Shown one piece after another: positions 1 to 9,736 of a stretch of DNA of 63,520 nt. Source of the DNA: an uncultured Bacteroides sp. GTDB lineage: Bacteria > Bacteroidota > Bacteroidia > Bacteroidales > Bacteroidaceae. The first letter of the stretch is position 1. Every line of letters starts with the position of its first letter. Both the position numbers and the translations under genes were made by a program. Where the stretch lies: NCBI RefSeq assembly GCF_910586915.1, contig NZ_CAJULN010000016.1, positions 1 through 63,520 on the forward strand, given 5' to 3'. The notes under the pieces were generated by a model. That model was not told where the DNA came from, did no database searches, and was given only the letters and a program-made list of their open reading frames with translations.

Positions 1-12
1 GTTTTCAAGAGG

Positions 13-48
13 AAGCCCTCCGGTCCGAAAGGAACCGGGGGGCTTTTC
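13..48 (+). terminator. Terminator of the upstream gene
   Basis: A GC-rich hairpin (AAGCCCTCCGGTCC, loop GAAA, then a near-perfect complementary arm rich in G) ends in a short T-run. It most likely ends transcription of a gene lying just left of the window. The following 180 bases up to the V-ATPase promoter hold no gene I can recognise. Confidence 0.7.
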
Positions 49-233
49 TGGTTTATACAACCCTGCCGGAAAATAATATTCCATCGTTTCCCCTTTAATA
101 TCCATGCCTGATATAAATAAAAACACGCTTTTGTACTCCTTATATATTGGCTTTCTCACTCGGTAAAATGAGAAAAAGTATCATTTAGTTATATTTCTTT
201 TCTTCTTTCTCTTTTTTATCAAATTGATTTTTG

Positions 234-241
234 TAAATTTG
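234..241 (+). promoter_or_regulatory. Bacteroides -7 box upstream of the V-ATPase operon
   Basis: TAAATTTG fits the Bacteroidetes -7 consensus TAnnTTTG and lies about 60 bases before the first ATPase gene. No clear TTTG -33 element is seen at the expected distance. Confidence 0.55.
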
Positions 242-301
242 GCGAGAATCTAAGAAGGTATACAATTAATACAAGTAATAATACTAAATACTCCTGTTAA
301 T

Positions 302-892
302 ATGGAAAACAAAATTCAAGAGTTGACCGATAAGATTTATCGTGAAGGCGTGGAAAAAGGAAACGAAGAAGCGCAGAGACTTATCGCGAATGCTCAGGAA
401 GAAGCAAAAAAAATCATTGAGGATGCTCGTAAAGAAGCAGAATCAATCGTAAACTCGTCTCGTAAATCTGCTGACGAATTGGTGGATAATACAAAATCAG
501 AGTTAAAACTCTTTGCTGGTCAGGCTGTAAATGCACTTAAATCGGAAGTGGCGACTATGGTTACTGATAAGTTGATAACCGCTTCTGTAAAAGATTTCGT
601 TCAAGATAAGGATTATCTGAATGCGTTTATTGTTTCATTGGCGTCCAAATGGAGTGTGGACGAGCCTATCGTTATCTCTACAGCCGATGCGGAATCACTG
701 AAAAAGTATTTTGCTGCTCATGCGAAAGCATTGTTGGATAAGGGAGTAACCATACAACAAGTAAACGGTATCAAGACTTTGTTCACAGTTTCTCCGGCGG
801 ACGGTTCGTACAAGGTGAACTTTGGAGAAGAAGAATTCATGAATTACTTCAAAGCGTTCTTGCGTCCTCAATTAGTAGAAATGCTATTTTAA
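302..892 (+). CDS. ntpE: V/A-type ATP synthase subunit E
   Basis: Peripheral-stalk subunit of a V/A-type ATPase; 196 aa, close to the usual family length. The first ~75 residues are a charged heptad-like coiled coil rich in Glu, Lys and Ala (around EEAKKIIEDARKEAESI), followed by a compact C-terminal domain that in the family contacts the catalytic head. It starts at an ATG directly after an AT-rich leader and is first in an operon whose next gene begins 11 bases later. Subunit E is poorly conserved in sequence, so the call rests on the coiled-coil layout plus the unmistakable A, B, D, I and K genes that follow. Confidence 0.88.
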   Translation: MENKIQELTDKIYREGVEKGNEEAQRLIANAQEEAKKIIEDARKEAESIVNSSRKSADELVDNTKSELKLFAGQAVNALKSEVATMVTDKLITASVKDFVQDKDYLNAFIVSLASKWSVDEPIVISTADAESLKKYFAAHAKALLDKGVTIQQVNGIKTLFTVSPADGSYKVNFGEEEFMNYFKAFLRPQLVEMLF

Positions 893-903
893 AAGAAGCA
901 ACT

Positions 904-1746
904 ATGAGTAGTAAGTACTATTACCTGGTAGCAGGTTTGCCGGAACTTTCGCTGGAAGACAGCAAACTGAGCTATACGGTAGCTGATTTTAAAACAGAAA
1001 TCTATTCGGAATTGTCTGCTTCCGATCAGAAGTTAGTTGATTTGTTTTATCTGCAATTTGATAATGCGAATGTGCTGAAACTTTTGAAGGACAAAGAAGC
1101 GGATATCGACAAACGTGGAAACTACTCTGCCGAAGAACTTACGGAGTATATTTCAATTTTGAAAGAAGGTGGAGAGGTCAGTCCGAAGGAATTTCCAGCT
1201 TACCTTTCCACATTTATTATTGATTATTTGAATACACCGGCAGATATTGCGATGTTGCATGAAGATTATCTGGCAGCTTTGTATTACGAATATGCAATGA
1301 AATGTGGAAATAAGTTTATTGCCGCGTGGTTTGAATTCAATCTTAACATCAATAATATACTGGTGGCTTTTACTTGCCGTAAGTTCAAGTGGGACATCGC
1401 TTCTCACATTGTAGGGAACACGGAAGTATGCGAGGCTTTACGTACGTTGAGTGCCCGTGATTTCGGATTGTCCGGCGAAGTGGATGTTTTTGAATCGTTG
1501 GTAAAAATCAGTGAGATTACGGATTTGGTGGAACGCGAGAAAAAACGGGATGCGTTGCGATGGAATTGGATGGAAGATGCTATCTTCTTCGACTACTTTA
1601 CCATTGAACGCATTTTTGCTTTTTTATTGAAGTTGGAAATGATTGAACGGTGGATTTTATTGGATAAAGAAAGAGGAAGCCAGTTATTCAGAAGCATTAT
1701 TGATTCGCTGAAGAATGATGTGCAGATTCCTGCGGAATTCAGATAA
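904..1746 (+). CDS. DUF2764-family protein in the V-ATPase operon
   Basis: A 280-aa protein of the DUF2764 type, found between subunits E and A in Bacteroidetes V-ATPase operons. It begins MSSKYYYLVAGLPELSLED, is acidic, has no signal peptide or membrane segment and appears all-helical. No classical subunit C (the d-type stalk foot that joins rotor and stator) is present in this operon, and this gene stands where C would be expected. A role as a divergent C-like subunit is therefore an inference from position and helical content. Gaps to both neighbours are short (11 and 18 bases), so co-transcription is likely. Confidence 0.8.
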   Translation: MSSKYYYLVAGLPELSLEDSKLSYTVADFKTEIYSELSASDQKLVDLFYLQFDNANVLKLLKDKEADIDKRGNYSAEELTEYISILKEGGEVSPKEFPAYLSTFIIDYLNTPADIAMLHEDYLAALYYEYAMKCGNKFIAAWFEFNLNINNILVAFTCRKFKWDIASHIVGNTEVCEALRTLSARDFGLSGEVDVFESLVKISEITDLVEREKKRDALRWNWMEDAIFFDYFTIERIFAFLLKLEMIERWILLDKERGSQLFRSIIDSLKNDVQIPAEFR

Positions 1747-1764
1747 TAAATTATAAAAAAATAT

Positions 1765-3525
1765 ATGGCAACAAAAGGAACTGTTAGTGGCGTTATTGCC
1801 AACATGGTGACCCTCGTCGTTGACGGACCGGTGGCTCAGAATGAGATATGTTATATTTCGACCGGTGGCGACAAGTTGATGGCGGAGGTGATTAAGGTGG
1901 TAGGTTCGCAGGTATATGTCCAGGTGTTTGAAAGTACGCGCGGACTGAAAGTGGGAGCTGAAGCCGAATTTACGGGACATATGCTTGAGGTGACATTAGG
2001 CCCGGGTATGTTATCGAAAAACTACGATGGTCTGCAAAATGACCTTGATAAAATGGACGGCGTTTTCTTGAAGAGAGGACAATATACCTACCCGTTGGAT
2101 AAGGAACGTGTATGGCGTTTCGTTCCGTTGGTAAAAGCGGGTGACAAAGTGCAGGCGTCTGCATGGTTGGGGCAAGTGGATGAAAACTTCCAGCCTTTGA
2201 AAATGATGGCTCCGTTCACTTTGAAAGGAACGGCTACTGTAAAAACAATCAGGCCGGAAGGCGATTATAAAATAGAAGATACAATCGCAGTTCTGACGGA
2301 TGAAGAGGGAAATGACATTCCTGTGACTATGATTCAGAAGTGGCCGGTAAAACGTGCCATGACAAACTATAAGGAAAAACCGCGTCCTTTCAAACTGTTG
2401 GAAACCGGTGTGCGTGTAATTGATACGCTGAATCCGATAGTGGAAGGAGGTACAGGCTTTATTCCCGGTCCGTTCGGTACAGGTAAGACGGTGCTTCAGC
2501 ACGCTATTTCCAAGCAGGCAGAGGCAGACATCGTAATTATTGCCGCTTGTGGTGAACGTGCCAATGAGGTAGTGGAAATCTTTACCGAGTTTCCCGAATT
2601 GGTGGACCCGCATACGGGACGTAAGTTGATGGAGCGTACCATTATCATTGCCAATACTTCCAATATGCCGGTGGCTGCCCGTGAGGCGTCTGTATATACG
2701 GCAATGACTTTGGCGGAATATTACCGTTCGATGGGATTGAAGGTGTTGTTGATGGCAGACTCTACTTCCCGTTGGGCACAGGCTTTGCGTGAGATGTCCA
2801 ACCGTATGGAAGAGTTGCCTGGTCCCGATGCCTTCCCGATGGATATTTCGGCTATCATCTCCAACTTTTACGGTCGTGCAGGATATGTAGAACTGAATAA
2901 TGGTGAAACAGGTTCCATCACCTTCATCGGTACGGTATCTCCTGCCGGTGGTAACTTGAAAGAACCGGTTACAGAGAATACGAAGAAGGTAGCCCGTTGT
3001 TTCTATGCGTTGGAACAAGACCGTGCCGACAAGAAACGTTATCCGGCAGTGAATCCGATCGATTCTTATTCCAAATATATCGAATATCCTGAATTTGAGG
3101 AATATATTACAGGTCATATCAACGGCGAATGGATTGGTAAGGTAAACGAACTTAAAACCCGTTTGCAACGTGGTAAGGAAATTGCCGAACAGATTAATAT
3201 CTTAGGTGACGACGGTGTGCCGGTAGAATATCACGTTATCTTCTGGAAGTCGGAACTGATTGACTTCGTTATTCTCCAACAGGATGCATTTGACGAAATT
3301 GATGCAGTGACTCCTTTGGAACGTCAGGAAGATATCCTGAATATGGTGATTGACATCTGTCATACGGAATTTGAATTTGACAACTTCAACGAAGTAATGG
3401 ATTATTTCAAGAAGATGATTAATATCTGCAAGCAGATGAACTACTCAAGATTCAGGTCGGAACAGTATGAAGGATTCCAGAAACAACTGAAGGAACTGAT
3501 TGCTGAAAGACGCATTCAATCGTAA
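1765..3525 (+). CDS. ntpA: V/A-type ATP synthase catalytic subunit A
   Basis: Catalytic subunit of the A3B3 head, hydrolysing or making ATP; 586 aa, normal for the family. An N-terminal beta-barrel is followed by the A-subunit-specific non-homologous insertion (about residues 110-200) and then the RecA-like nucleotide domain. The Walker A loop GPFGTGKT lies at about 235-242, and downstream come the conserved ADSTSRWAQALRE and EELPGPDAFP stretches. The C-terminal helical domain is complete. The gene follows DUF2764 by 18 bases and precedes subunit B by 30 bases. The gap to B contains an AT-rich TTGTTAATTGTAAAT string common in Bacteroides spacers. Confidence 0.97.
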   Translation: MATKGTVSGVIANMVTLVVDGPVAQNEICYISTGGDKLMAEVIKVVGSQVYVQVFESTRGLKVGAEAEFTGHMLEVTLGPGMLSKNYDGLQNDLDKMDGVFLKRGQYTYPLDKERVWRFVPLVKAGDKVQASAWLGQVDENFQPLKMMAPFTLKGTATVKTIRPEGDYKIEDTIAVLTDEEGNDIPVTMIQKWPVKRAMTNYKEKPRPFKLLETGVRVIDTLNPIVEGGTGFIPGPFGTGKTVLQHAISKQAEADIVIIAACGERANEVVEIFTEFPELVDPHTGRKLMERTIIIANTSNMPVAAREASVYTAMTLAEYYRSMGLKVLLMADSTSRWAQALREMSNRMEELPGPDAFPMDISAIISNFYGRAGYVELNNGETGSITFIGTVSPAGGNLKEPVTENTKKVARCFYALEQDRADKKRYPAVNPIDSYSKYIEYPEFEEYITGHINGEWIGKVNELKTRLQRGKEIAEQINILGDDGVPVEYHVIFWKSELIDFVILQQDAFDEIDAVTPLERQEDILNMVIDICHTEFEFDNFNEVMDYFKKMINICKQMNYSRFRSEQYEGFQKQLKELIAERRIQS

Positions 3526-3555
3526 ATCATAAATTGTTAATTGTAAATAAGTAAG

Positions 3556-4881
3556 ATGGCAACAAAAGCTTTTCAAAAGATATATACCAAGATTACTCAG
3601 ATTACCAAAGCTACCTGCTCGCTGAAAGCGACGGGAGTAGGGTATGACGAGCTTGCCACTGTGAACGGCAAACTGGCACAGGTGGTTAAGATTGCCGGTG
3701 ACGATGTTACGCTACAGGTATTTGAAGGCACGGAAGGTATTCCTACCAATGCCGAAGTCGTGTTTCTTGGCAAATCGCCTACGTTGAAAGTAAGCGAGCA
3801 GTTGGCAGGGCGTTTCTTCAATGCTTTCGGTGATCCGATTGACGGAGGACCGGAGATTGAAGGACAGGAAGTGGAAATCGGTGGACCGTCGGTGAATCCG
3901 GTGCGACGCAAACAACCGTCGGAACTGATTGCGACAGGTATTGCCGGTATTGACTTGAACAATACGTTGGTGTCCGGTCAGAAGATTCCGTTCTTTGCCG
4001 ACCCTGACCAGCCTTTTAACCAGGTAATGGCAAATGTGGCGTTGCGTGCCGAAACTGATAAGATTATCTTGGGCGGTATGGGTATGACGAATGATGACTA
4101 CCTGTATTTTAAGAATGTATTCTCCAATGCCGGTGCGCTCGACCGTATCGTGAGCTTCATGAATACAACTGAGAATCCGCCGGTAGAGCGTCTCTTGATT
4201 CCGGATATGGCGCTGACTGCTGCTGAATATTTCGCAGTAAATAACAATGAGAAAGTCTTGGTACTGTTGACGGATATGACCAGCTACGCCGATGCGTTGG
4301 CCATCGTGTCCAACCGTATGGATCAGATTCCTTCAAAGGACTCTATGCCGGGTTCGCTTTATTCCGATTTGGCGAAGATTTACGAGAAAGCGGTGCAGTT
4401 CCCTTCGGGCGGTTCGATTACGATTATTGCGGTGACTACGTTGTCCGGTAGCGATATTACGCACGCTGTGCCTGACAATACGGGGTATATCACTGAAGGT
4501 CAGTTGTTCTTGCGTCGTGATAGTGATATCGGTAAGGTGATTGTAGACCCGTTCCGTTCGTTGTCTCGTCTGAAACAGTTAGTGACAGGTAAGAAAACAC
4601 GTAAAGACCATCCGCAGGTGATGAATGCTGCCGTGCGTCTGTATGCCGATGCCGCTAATGCCAAGACAAAAATGGAAAACGGTTTCGACCTGACGAACTA
4701 CGACGAACGTACGCTGGCTTTTGCGAAAGATTATTCTAATCAGTTGTTGGCTATTGATGTCAATCTGGATACTACTGAAATGCTGGATGTGGCTTGGGGC
4801 TTGTTCGGCAGATATTTCCGTCCGGAAGAAGTCAATATCAAGAAAGAGCTTGTTGACCAATATTGGCCGAAAGACGAATAA
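3556..4881 (+). CDS. ntpB: V/A-type ATP synthase subunit B
   Basis: Non-catalytic nucleotide-binding subunit of the A3B3 head, 441 aa. It shows the typical B-subunit regions: beta-barrel start, FNAFGDPIDGGPEIEG, SGQKIPFFADPDQPFNQ where catalytic subunits carry a P-loop, LLTDMTSYADALAIVSNRMDQIPS and GSITIIAVTTL. The degenerate P-loop is what separates B from A. Start ATG follows an AT-rich spacer without a convincing ribosome-binding site. The gene ends 43 bases before subunit D. Confidence 0.97.
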   Translation: MATKAFQKIYTKITQITKATCSLKATGVGYDELATVNGKLAQVVKIAGDDVTLQVFEGTEGIPTNAEVVFLGKSPTLKVSEQLAGRFFNAFGDPIDGGPEIEGQEVEIGGPSVNPVRRKQPSELIATGIAGIDLNNTLVSGQKIPFFADPDQPFNQVMANVALRAETDKIILGGMGMTNDDYLYFKNVFSNAGALDRIVSFMNTTENPPVERLLIPDMALTAAEYFAVNNNEKVLVLLTDMTSYADALAIVSNRMDQIPSKDSMPGSLYSDLAKIYEKAVQFPSGGSITIIAVTTLSGSDITHAVPDNTGYITEGQLFLRRDSDIGKVIVDPFRSLSRLKQLVTGKKTRKDHPQVMNAAVRLYADAANAKTKMENGFDLTNYDERTLAFAKDYSNQLLAIDVNLDTTEMLDVAWGLFGRYFRPEEVNIKKELVDQYWPKDE

Positions 4882-4924
4882 CAATAAACTGGTGATTAAT
4901 AATTTATAATTAGTAATTAACAAC

Positions 4925-5530
4925 GTGGCTATAAAGTTTCAATATAACAAAACCTCTCTTCAGCAGCTTGAAAAGCAACTGAAAGTGCGGGTGCGTACGC
5001 TTCCTATTATAAAGAACAAGGAAAGCGCCCTCCGCATGGAAGTGAAACGCTGCAAAACGGAAGCGGCTGATTTGGAGGATAGGCTCGAACAGCAGATTCA
5101 GGCCTATGAAGCCATGTTCGCCCTTTGGAATGAGTTTGACGCTTCATTGATAAAGGTAAATGATGTTCATCTTGGTGTAAAGAAAATTGCGGGCGTACGT
5201 GTGCCGTTGCTCGAAAATGTAGAATTCGAGATACGTCCTTACAGTATGTTTAACGCTCCCAAGTGGTATGCCGATGGTATCCATCTTTTGGAAGAGCTTG
5301 CTCATACGGCAATCGAACGTGAATTCATGCTCGCCAAGTTGAATTTGTTAGAACATGCAAGGAAAAAGACCACTCAGAAAGTAAATCTTTTTGAGAAGGT
5401 ACAGATACCGGGCTATCAGGATGCATTGCGAAAGATTAAGCGGTTTATGGAAGATGAAGAGAATCTGTCGAAGTCTTCGCAAAAGATTATGAAGTCCCAT
5501 CAGGAAAAGAGGAAGGAGGTAGAAGCATGA
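4925..5530 (+). CDS. ntpD: V/A-type ATP synthase subunit D (GTG start)
   Basis: Central rotor shaft subunit D, 201 aa, made of long N- and C-terminal coiled-coil helices (KFQYNKTSLQQLEKQLKVR at the start, KSHQEKRKEVEA at the end), as expected for the family. The best start is GTG at 4925, which gives MAIKFQYN, a usual D-subunit opening; no in-frame ATG lies nearby. Its TGA overlaps the ATG of subunit I (ATGA arrangement), implying translational coupling between rotor and membrane stator. No gene for the small rotor subunit F was seen. Confidence 0.92.
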   Translation: MAIKFQYNKTSLQQLEKQLKVRVRTLPIIKNKESALRMEVKRCKTEAADLEDRLEQQIQAYEAMFALWNEFDASLIKVNDVHLGVKKIAGVRVPLLENVEFEIRPYSMFNAPKWYADGIHLLEELAHTAIEREFMLAKLNLLEHARKKTTQKVNLFEKVQIPGYQDALRKIKRFMEDEENLSKSSQKIMKSHQEKRKEVEA

Positions 5531-7353
5531 TTACAAAAATGAAGAAACTTACATTCCTTGTTTATCACAAAGAATACGAGTTGTTTTTGCAGAAAATCCG
5601 GGAACTGGGAGTTGTCCATATTGTCGAAAAGCAGTTGGGCGAGATGGACGACGACTTGCAGCAATTCATACAGAAGCGTGTGCTGTATAAGAATATGCTT
5701 CAAAATATGTATGCGTTGGCTGAGAAGCAACCGGATGAAACGGTCTATGCAGACCGGTCGGCAGACAGTCTGGTACAGCAATATGAAGATTTGCAGGCAC
5801 GTATACAGGATGTGAACCAACAGCTTCCGGCTATCTCGAAGGATATTGCACAGATGGAAGTGTGGGGCGATTTCGATTGGAAGTCGGTTCGTCGGCTGGA
5901 AGAGTCCGGTTTCTCTATGTGCTTTTACACTTGTCCGGAGAAGGAGTTTGACGAAGCATGGGTGAAAGATTCCGGCGCTATTGTCGTGAACGAATCCGGC
6001 GGACATCTTTACTTTGTGACTGTCACTCCGCAACCTGCGCAGTTGGAGTTGGAACCACTCCGTTTGCCATCCTTAAGCCTGTCTGAACTGAAAGACAAGA
6101 AAGCCGATACGGAAGAAATGCTTTTGCAGGCAAAAGACGAATTGAAAACATTCTGCAAAAGATATTATCGCACGTTGGAAAGTTCCAGCATCGAACTGGA
6201 AGGAGAAATCGACTTGCTGAAAGTAAAGCGGAACAGTAGGGGAATGGCCGAAGGCGTAGTTGTGTTGCTCGAAGGCTGGATTCCCGAAGAGAATCAGGCA
6301 GAAGTTCAGTCATTGCTCGACAATAGCAGCGTATATTACGAGATGCGTTCGGCAACGCGGGAAGACAATGCTCCCATTAAGTTGAAGAACAATGCATTTA
6401 CACGTATGTACGAGGTGTTGACCAAGATGTATGGTATGCCCGACTACGCAGAGTTCGACCCGACACCGATTCTTGCGCCGTTCTTCTCGCTCTTCTTTGC
6501 TTTTTGTATGGGAGATGCAGGTTACGGACTGGCTTTGATTCTTTTAGGTTTTATATTAAAGAAGAAAATGCCGGAATCCATGCGCGGAATGATGAACTTA
6601 GTGATAACGTTGGGAGTCTTTACGGCTGTTATCGGTGCCATATTGGGTACATTCTTCGGTGTGAATCTGTTCGACCTTGAGTTGCCCGAAAAACTGAAAC
6701 AGTTTATGATTGTAGGAAAAATCGGCGAAACGACATACGACAAACAGATGTTGCTGGCGCTCATCATCGGTGTGGTACATATCTGTATTGCTATGCTGGT
6801 GAAGGCAATCGGCCAGACTGTACGTTTCGGATTTAAGGAGTCGCTTAGTGCATGGGGATGGTTGTTGCTGGTAGTCGGATTTATCTGCACCGGCGGTCTT
6901 TCCTTCTTCAAAGTGATTTCCGAAGACGTTTCTACCTGGGCATTTATAGTGATTGGCGGTGTTTCTGCCATCGGTATCTATTTGTTGAATAACATCCATC
7001 GGAACGTATTTACCAATATCGGTGCAGGTATATGGGATACTTACAACATGGCTACAGGGCTGTTGGGAGATGTCCTTTCCTACATCCGTCTCTATGCTTT
7101 GGGTCTGGCGGGCGCTATGCTCGGCGGGGTATTCAATCAGCTTGCTTTTATGGTAAACGATGCGGCAGGACCGGTGCTTGGCTGGCTATTCTGCGGACTG
7201 ATATTAATCTTCGGTCATACGCTGAACATCGCCATGTCTTGTCTGAGTGCCTTTGTGCACCCGCTCCGTCTTACATTTGTCGAATATTTTAAGAATTCCG
7301 GTTATAATGGTAAGGGCGAAGCCTATAAACCATTTGCCACAGTGAAAAAATAA
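5527..7353 (+). CDS. ntpI: V/A-type ATP synthase subunit I (a-type)
   Basis: Membrane stator subunit that forms the ion half-channels, 608 aa. The first ~320 residues are a soluble domain with coiled coils. The C-terminal half carries about seven membrane segments, beginning near PFFSLFFAFCMGDAGYGLALILLGF. The motif ATGLLGDVLSYIRLYALGLAGA holds the conserved Arg that faces the ring carboxylate, and the last segments include GHTLNIAMSCLSAFVHPLRL, typical of the family. Start overlaps the subunit D stop by four bases. Confidence 0.95.
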   Translation: MITKMKKLTFLVYHKEYELFLQKIRELGVVHIVEKQLGEMDDDLQQFIQKRVLYKNMLQNMYALAEKQPDETVYADRSADSLVQQYEDLQARIQDVNQQLPAISKDIAQMEVWGDFDWKSVRRLEESGFSMCFYTCPEKEFDEAWVKDSGAIVVNESGGHLYFVTVTPQPAQLELEPLRLPSLSLSELKDKKADTEEMLLQAKDELKTFCKRYYRTLESSSIELEGEIDLLKVKRNSRGMAEGVVVLLEGWIPEENQAEVQSLLDNSSVYYEMRSATREDNAPIKLKNNAFTRMYEVLTKMYGMPDYAEFDPTPILAPFFSLFFAFCMGDAGYGLALILLGFILKKKMPESMRGMMNLVITLGVFTAVIGAILGTFFGVNLFDLELPEKLKQFMIVGKIGETTYDKQMLLALIIGVVHICIAMLVKAIGQTVRFGFKESLSAWGWLLLVVGFICTGGLSFFKVISEDVSTWAFIVIGGVSAIGIYLLNNIHRNVFTNIGAGIWDTYNMATGLLGDVLSYIRLYALGLAGAMLGGVFNQLAFMVNDAAGPVLGWLFCGLILIFGHTLNIAMSCLSAFVHPLRLTFVEYFKNSGYNGKGEAYKPFATVKK

Positions 7354-7361
7354 TCAATTAG

Positions 7362-7805
<444 letters not shown>

Positions 7806-7869
7806 TATCCGGACATATTGTTTTCATATTAGATTTTCAGAAGTATAATTCCCTCTGAAAAATGCTTGA

Positions 7870-7919
7870 ATCCCCTTGTTAATGCGGCTTTGCGTTAGTA
7901 AGGGGATATTATTTTTTTT
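7870..7919 (+). terminator. Terminator of the V-ATPase operon
   Basis: Outer stem ATCCCCTT/AAGGGGAT encloses a second stem TAATGC/GCGTTA and is followed by a run of eight T. It closes the ATPase operon on the plus strand. Confidence 0.85.
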
Positions 7920-7995
7920 ACTGCAAACAGATGTATCTTTCTTCCTCCTGCCTCATATTTTTTATATAAAGTATTATTTTTCAAAGAATAATGTG

Positions 7996-8003
7996 TACTT
8001 TTG
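7996..8003 (+). promoter_or_regulatory. -7 box for glycogen synthase
   Basis: TACTTTTG matches TAnnTTTG 35 bases before the chosen ATG at 8038. It lies inside the upstream extension of the long open frame, which argues for the later start. Confidence 0.65.
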
Positions 8004-8037
8004 CACCCGCATACTAAAAAGAGTTTTAATATATTAT

Positions 8038-9699
8038 ATGGTAAAAGATTTATTAACCCCCGATTATATCTTCGAATCCAGTTGGGAAGTATGTAATAAA
8101 GTAGGAGGGATATATACTGTTTTGTCCACGCGAGCAAATACATTGCAGGCAGCGTTTCGTGATAGAATCTTCTTCATCGGTCCTGACGTGTGGCAAGGAA
8201 AGGAAAACCCTCTGTTCATTGAGTCTGACAATTTGTGTGCTGCATGGAAGCAATATGCGCATGAGAAAGACGAACTCTCCGTTCGTGTCGGACGATGGAA
8301 TATTCCCGGTCAACCTATAGTCATCTTAGTTGATTTCCAACCTTTTTTTCAGAAGAAGAACGATATATATACAGAAATGTGGAATCGTTATCAAGTCGAT
8401 TCGTTGCACGCTTATGGTGATTATGACGAAGCGTCCATGTTCTCGTATGCTGCGGGCAAGGTGGTAGAGAGTTTCTATCGTTACAACCTGACAGATACGG
8501 ATAAGGTGGTATATCAGGCTCACGAGTGGATGACAGGAATGGGAGCACTTTACGTACAGGATGCTGTGCCCGAGATAGGTACTATTTTTACAACCCATGC
8601 GACCTCTATCGGCCGTTCGATAGCCGGCAACCATAAACCGTTGTACGACTATCTCTTTGCTTACAATGGCGACCAGATGGCGCAAGAGTTGAATATGCAG
8701 TCGAAACATTCGATTGAGAAACAGACGGCACATTATGTCGACTGCTTCACGACAGTCAGTGAGATTACCAACAATGAATGCAAGGAATTGCTCGACAAGC
8801 CGGCGGATGTAGTGCTGATGAACGGTTTTGAAGACGACTTTGTGCCGAAAGGAAGTACCTTCACCGGCAAACGCAAGCGTGCGCGTGCACTGATGCTGAA
8901 TGTGGCGAATAAGTTGTTGGGCACCAACCTGGGCGACGATACGCTGATTGTCGGAACCAGCGGACGCTATGAATTCAAGAACAAAGGAATCGACGTATTC
9001 CTCGAAGCCTTGAACCGTTTGAACCGCGATAAGAATCTGCATAAGAATGTGTTGGCCTTTATCAATGTGCCCGGTTGGGTAGGCGAGCCTCGCGAAGACT
9101 TGCAGGAACGCTTGAAAAGCAAGAAGAAGTTTGACACCGCCCTGGAAGTGCCGTTTGTCACCCATTGGCTGCACAACATGACCCACGACCAGGTGTTGGA
9201 TATGCTGAAATACTTGGGAATGGGCAACCGTCCGGAAGATAAAGTGAAGGTGATTTTCGTGCCTTGCTACCTCAACGGCCGCGACGGCATTATGAATAAG
9301 GAGTATTACGACCTGCTGCTCGGGCAAGATTTGAGTGTGTATGCTTCCTATTACGAACCCTGGGGATACACCCCGTTGGAAAGCGTAGCCTTCCGCGTGC
9401 CGACAATTACGACCGACCTGGCAGGATTCGGGCTTTGGGTAAACAGCCTGAAAAACCAGCATGGCATCGACGATGGAGTAGAAGTGCTGCATCGTTCGGA
9501 TTATAACTACTCGGAAGTGGCAGATGGCATCAAGGATACGATTACGCTCTTCGCCGATAAGCCGGAGAAAGAAGTGAAGGAAATCCGCAAGCGTGCCGCC
9601 GACGTTGCCGAGCAGGCTTTGTGGAAACATTTCATCCAATATTATTATGAGGCTTACGATGTTGCTTTACGCAATGCGATGAAGCGTCAGTTGAGTTAA
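8038..9699 (+). CDS. Glycogen synthase, GT3 (animal/fungal-like) family
   Basis: Transfers glucose from a nucleotide sugar to the non-reducing end of glycogen; 553 aa. Two GT3 hallmarks are visible: the N-terminal ESSWEVCNKVGGIYTVLSTRA and, near the C-terminus, YEPWGYTPLESVAFRVPTITT. This is the eukaryote-like GT3 fold family and not the GT5 GlgA common in bacteria. The frame is open from 7876, but the extra 54 residues are hydrophobic and lie across the terminator and the -7 box, so ATG 8038 (MVKDLLTPDY) is preferred. A phosphorylase follows 37 bases later, so synthesis and breakdown of the polymer are encoded together. Confidence 0.93.
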   Translation: MVKDLLTPDYIFESSWEVCNKVGGIYTVLSTRANTLQAAFRDRIFFIGPDVWQGKENPLFIESDNLCAAWKQYAHEKDELSVRVGRWNIPGQPIVILVDFQPFFQKKNDIYTEMWNRYQVDSLHAYGDYDEASMFSYAAGKVVESFYRYNLTDTDKVVYQAHEWMTGMGALYVQDAVPEIGTIFTTHATSIGRSIAGNHKPLYDYLFAYNGDQMAQELNMQSKHSIEKQTAHYVDCFTTVSEITNNECKELLDKPADVVLMNGFEDDFVPKGSTFTGKRKRARALMLNVANKLLGTNLGDDTLIVGTSGRYEFKNKGIDVFLEALNRLNRDKNLHKNVLAFINVPGWVGEPREDLQERLKSKKKFDTALEVPFVTHWLHNMTHDQVLDMLKYLGMGNRPEDKVKVIFVPCYLNGRDGIMNKEYYDLLLGQDLSVYASYYEPWGYTPLESVAFRVPTITTDLAGFGLWVNSLKNQHGIDDGVEVLHRSDYNYSEVADGIKDTITLFADKPEKEVKEIRKRAADVAEQALWKHFIQYYYEAYDVALRNAMKRQLS

Positions 9700-9736
9700 G
9701 AAAGAAATTATTCATCAATAAGTAAACAAAAACATT

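Noticed and set aside
2011..3168. Open frame of 385 codons opposite the ATPase A subunit
   Set aside because: Antisense shadow of a highly conserved gene; rich in Cys, His and Arg with no domain pattern.
7876..8037. N-terminal extension of glycogen synthase by 54 residues
   Set aside because: The stretch starts inside the ATPase terminator and contains the -7 box; the GT3 motif begins soon after ATG 8038.
8326..9639. Open frame of 437 codons on the minus strand opposite glycogen synthase
   Set aside because: It mirrors the codon pattern of the GT3 gene, has no recognisable domain and no promoter or start context.
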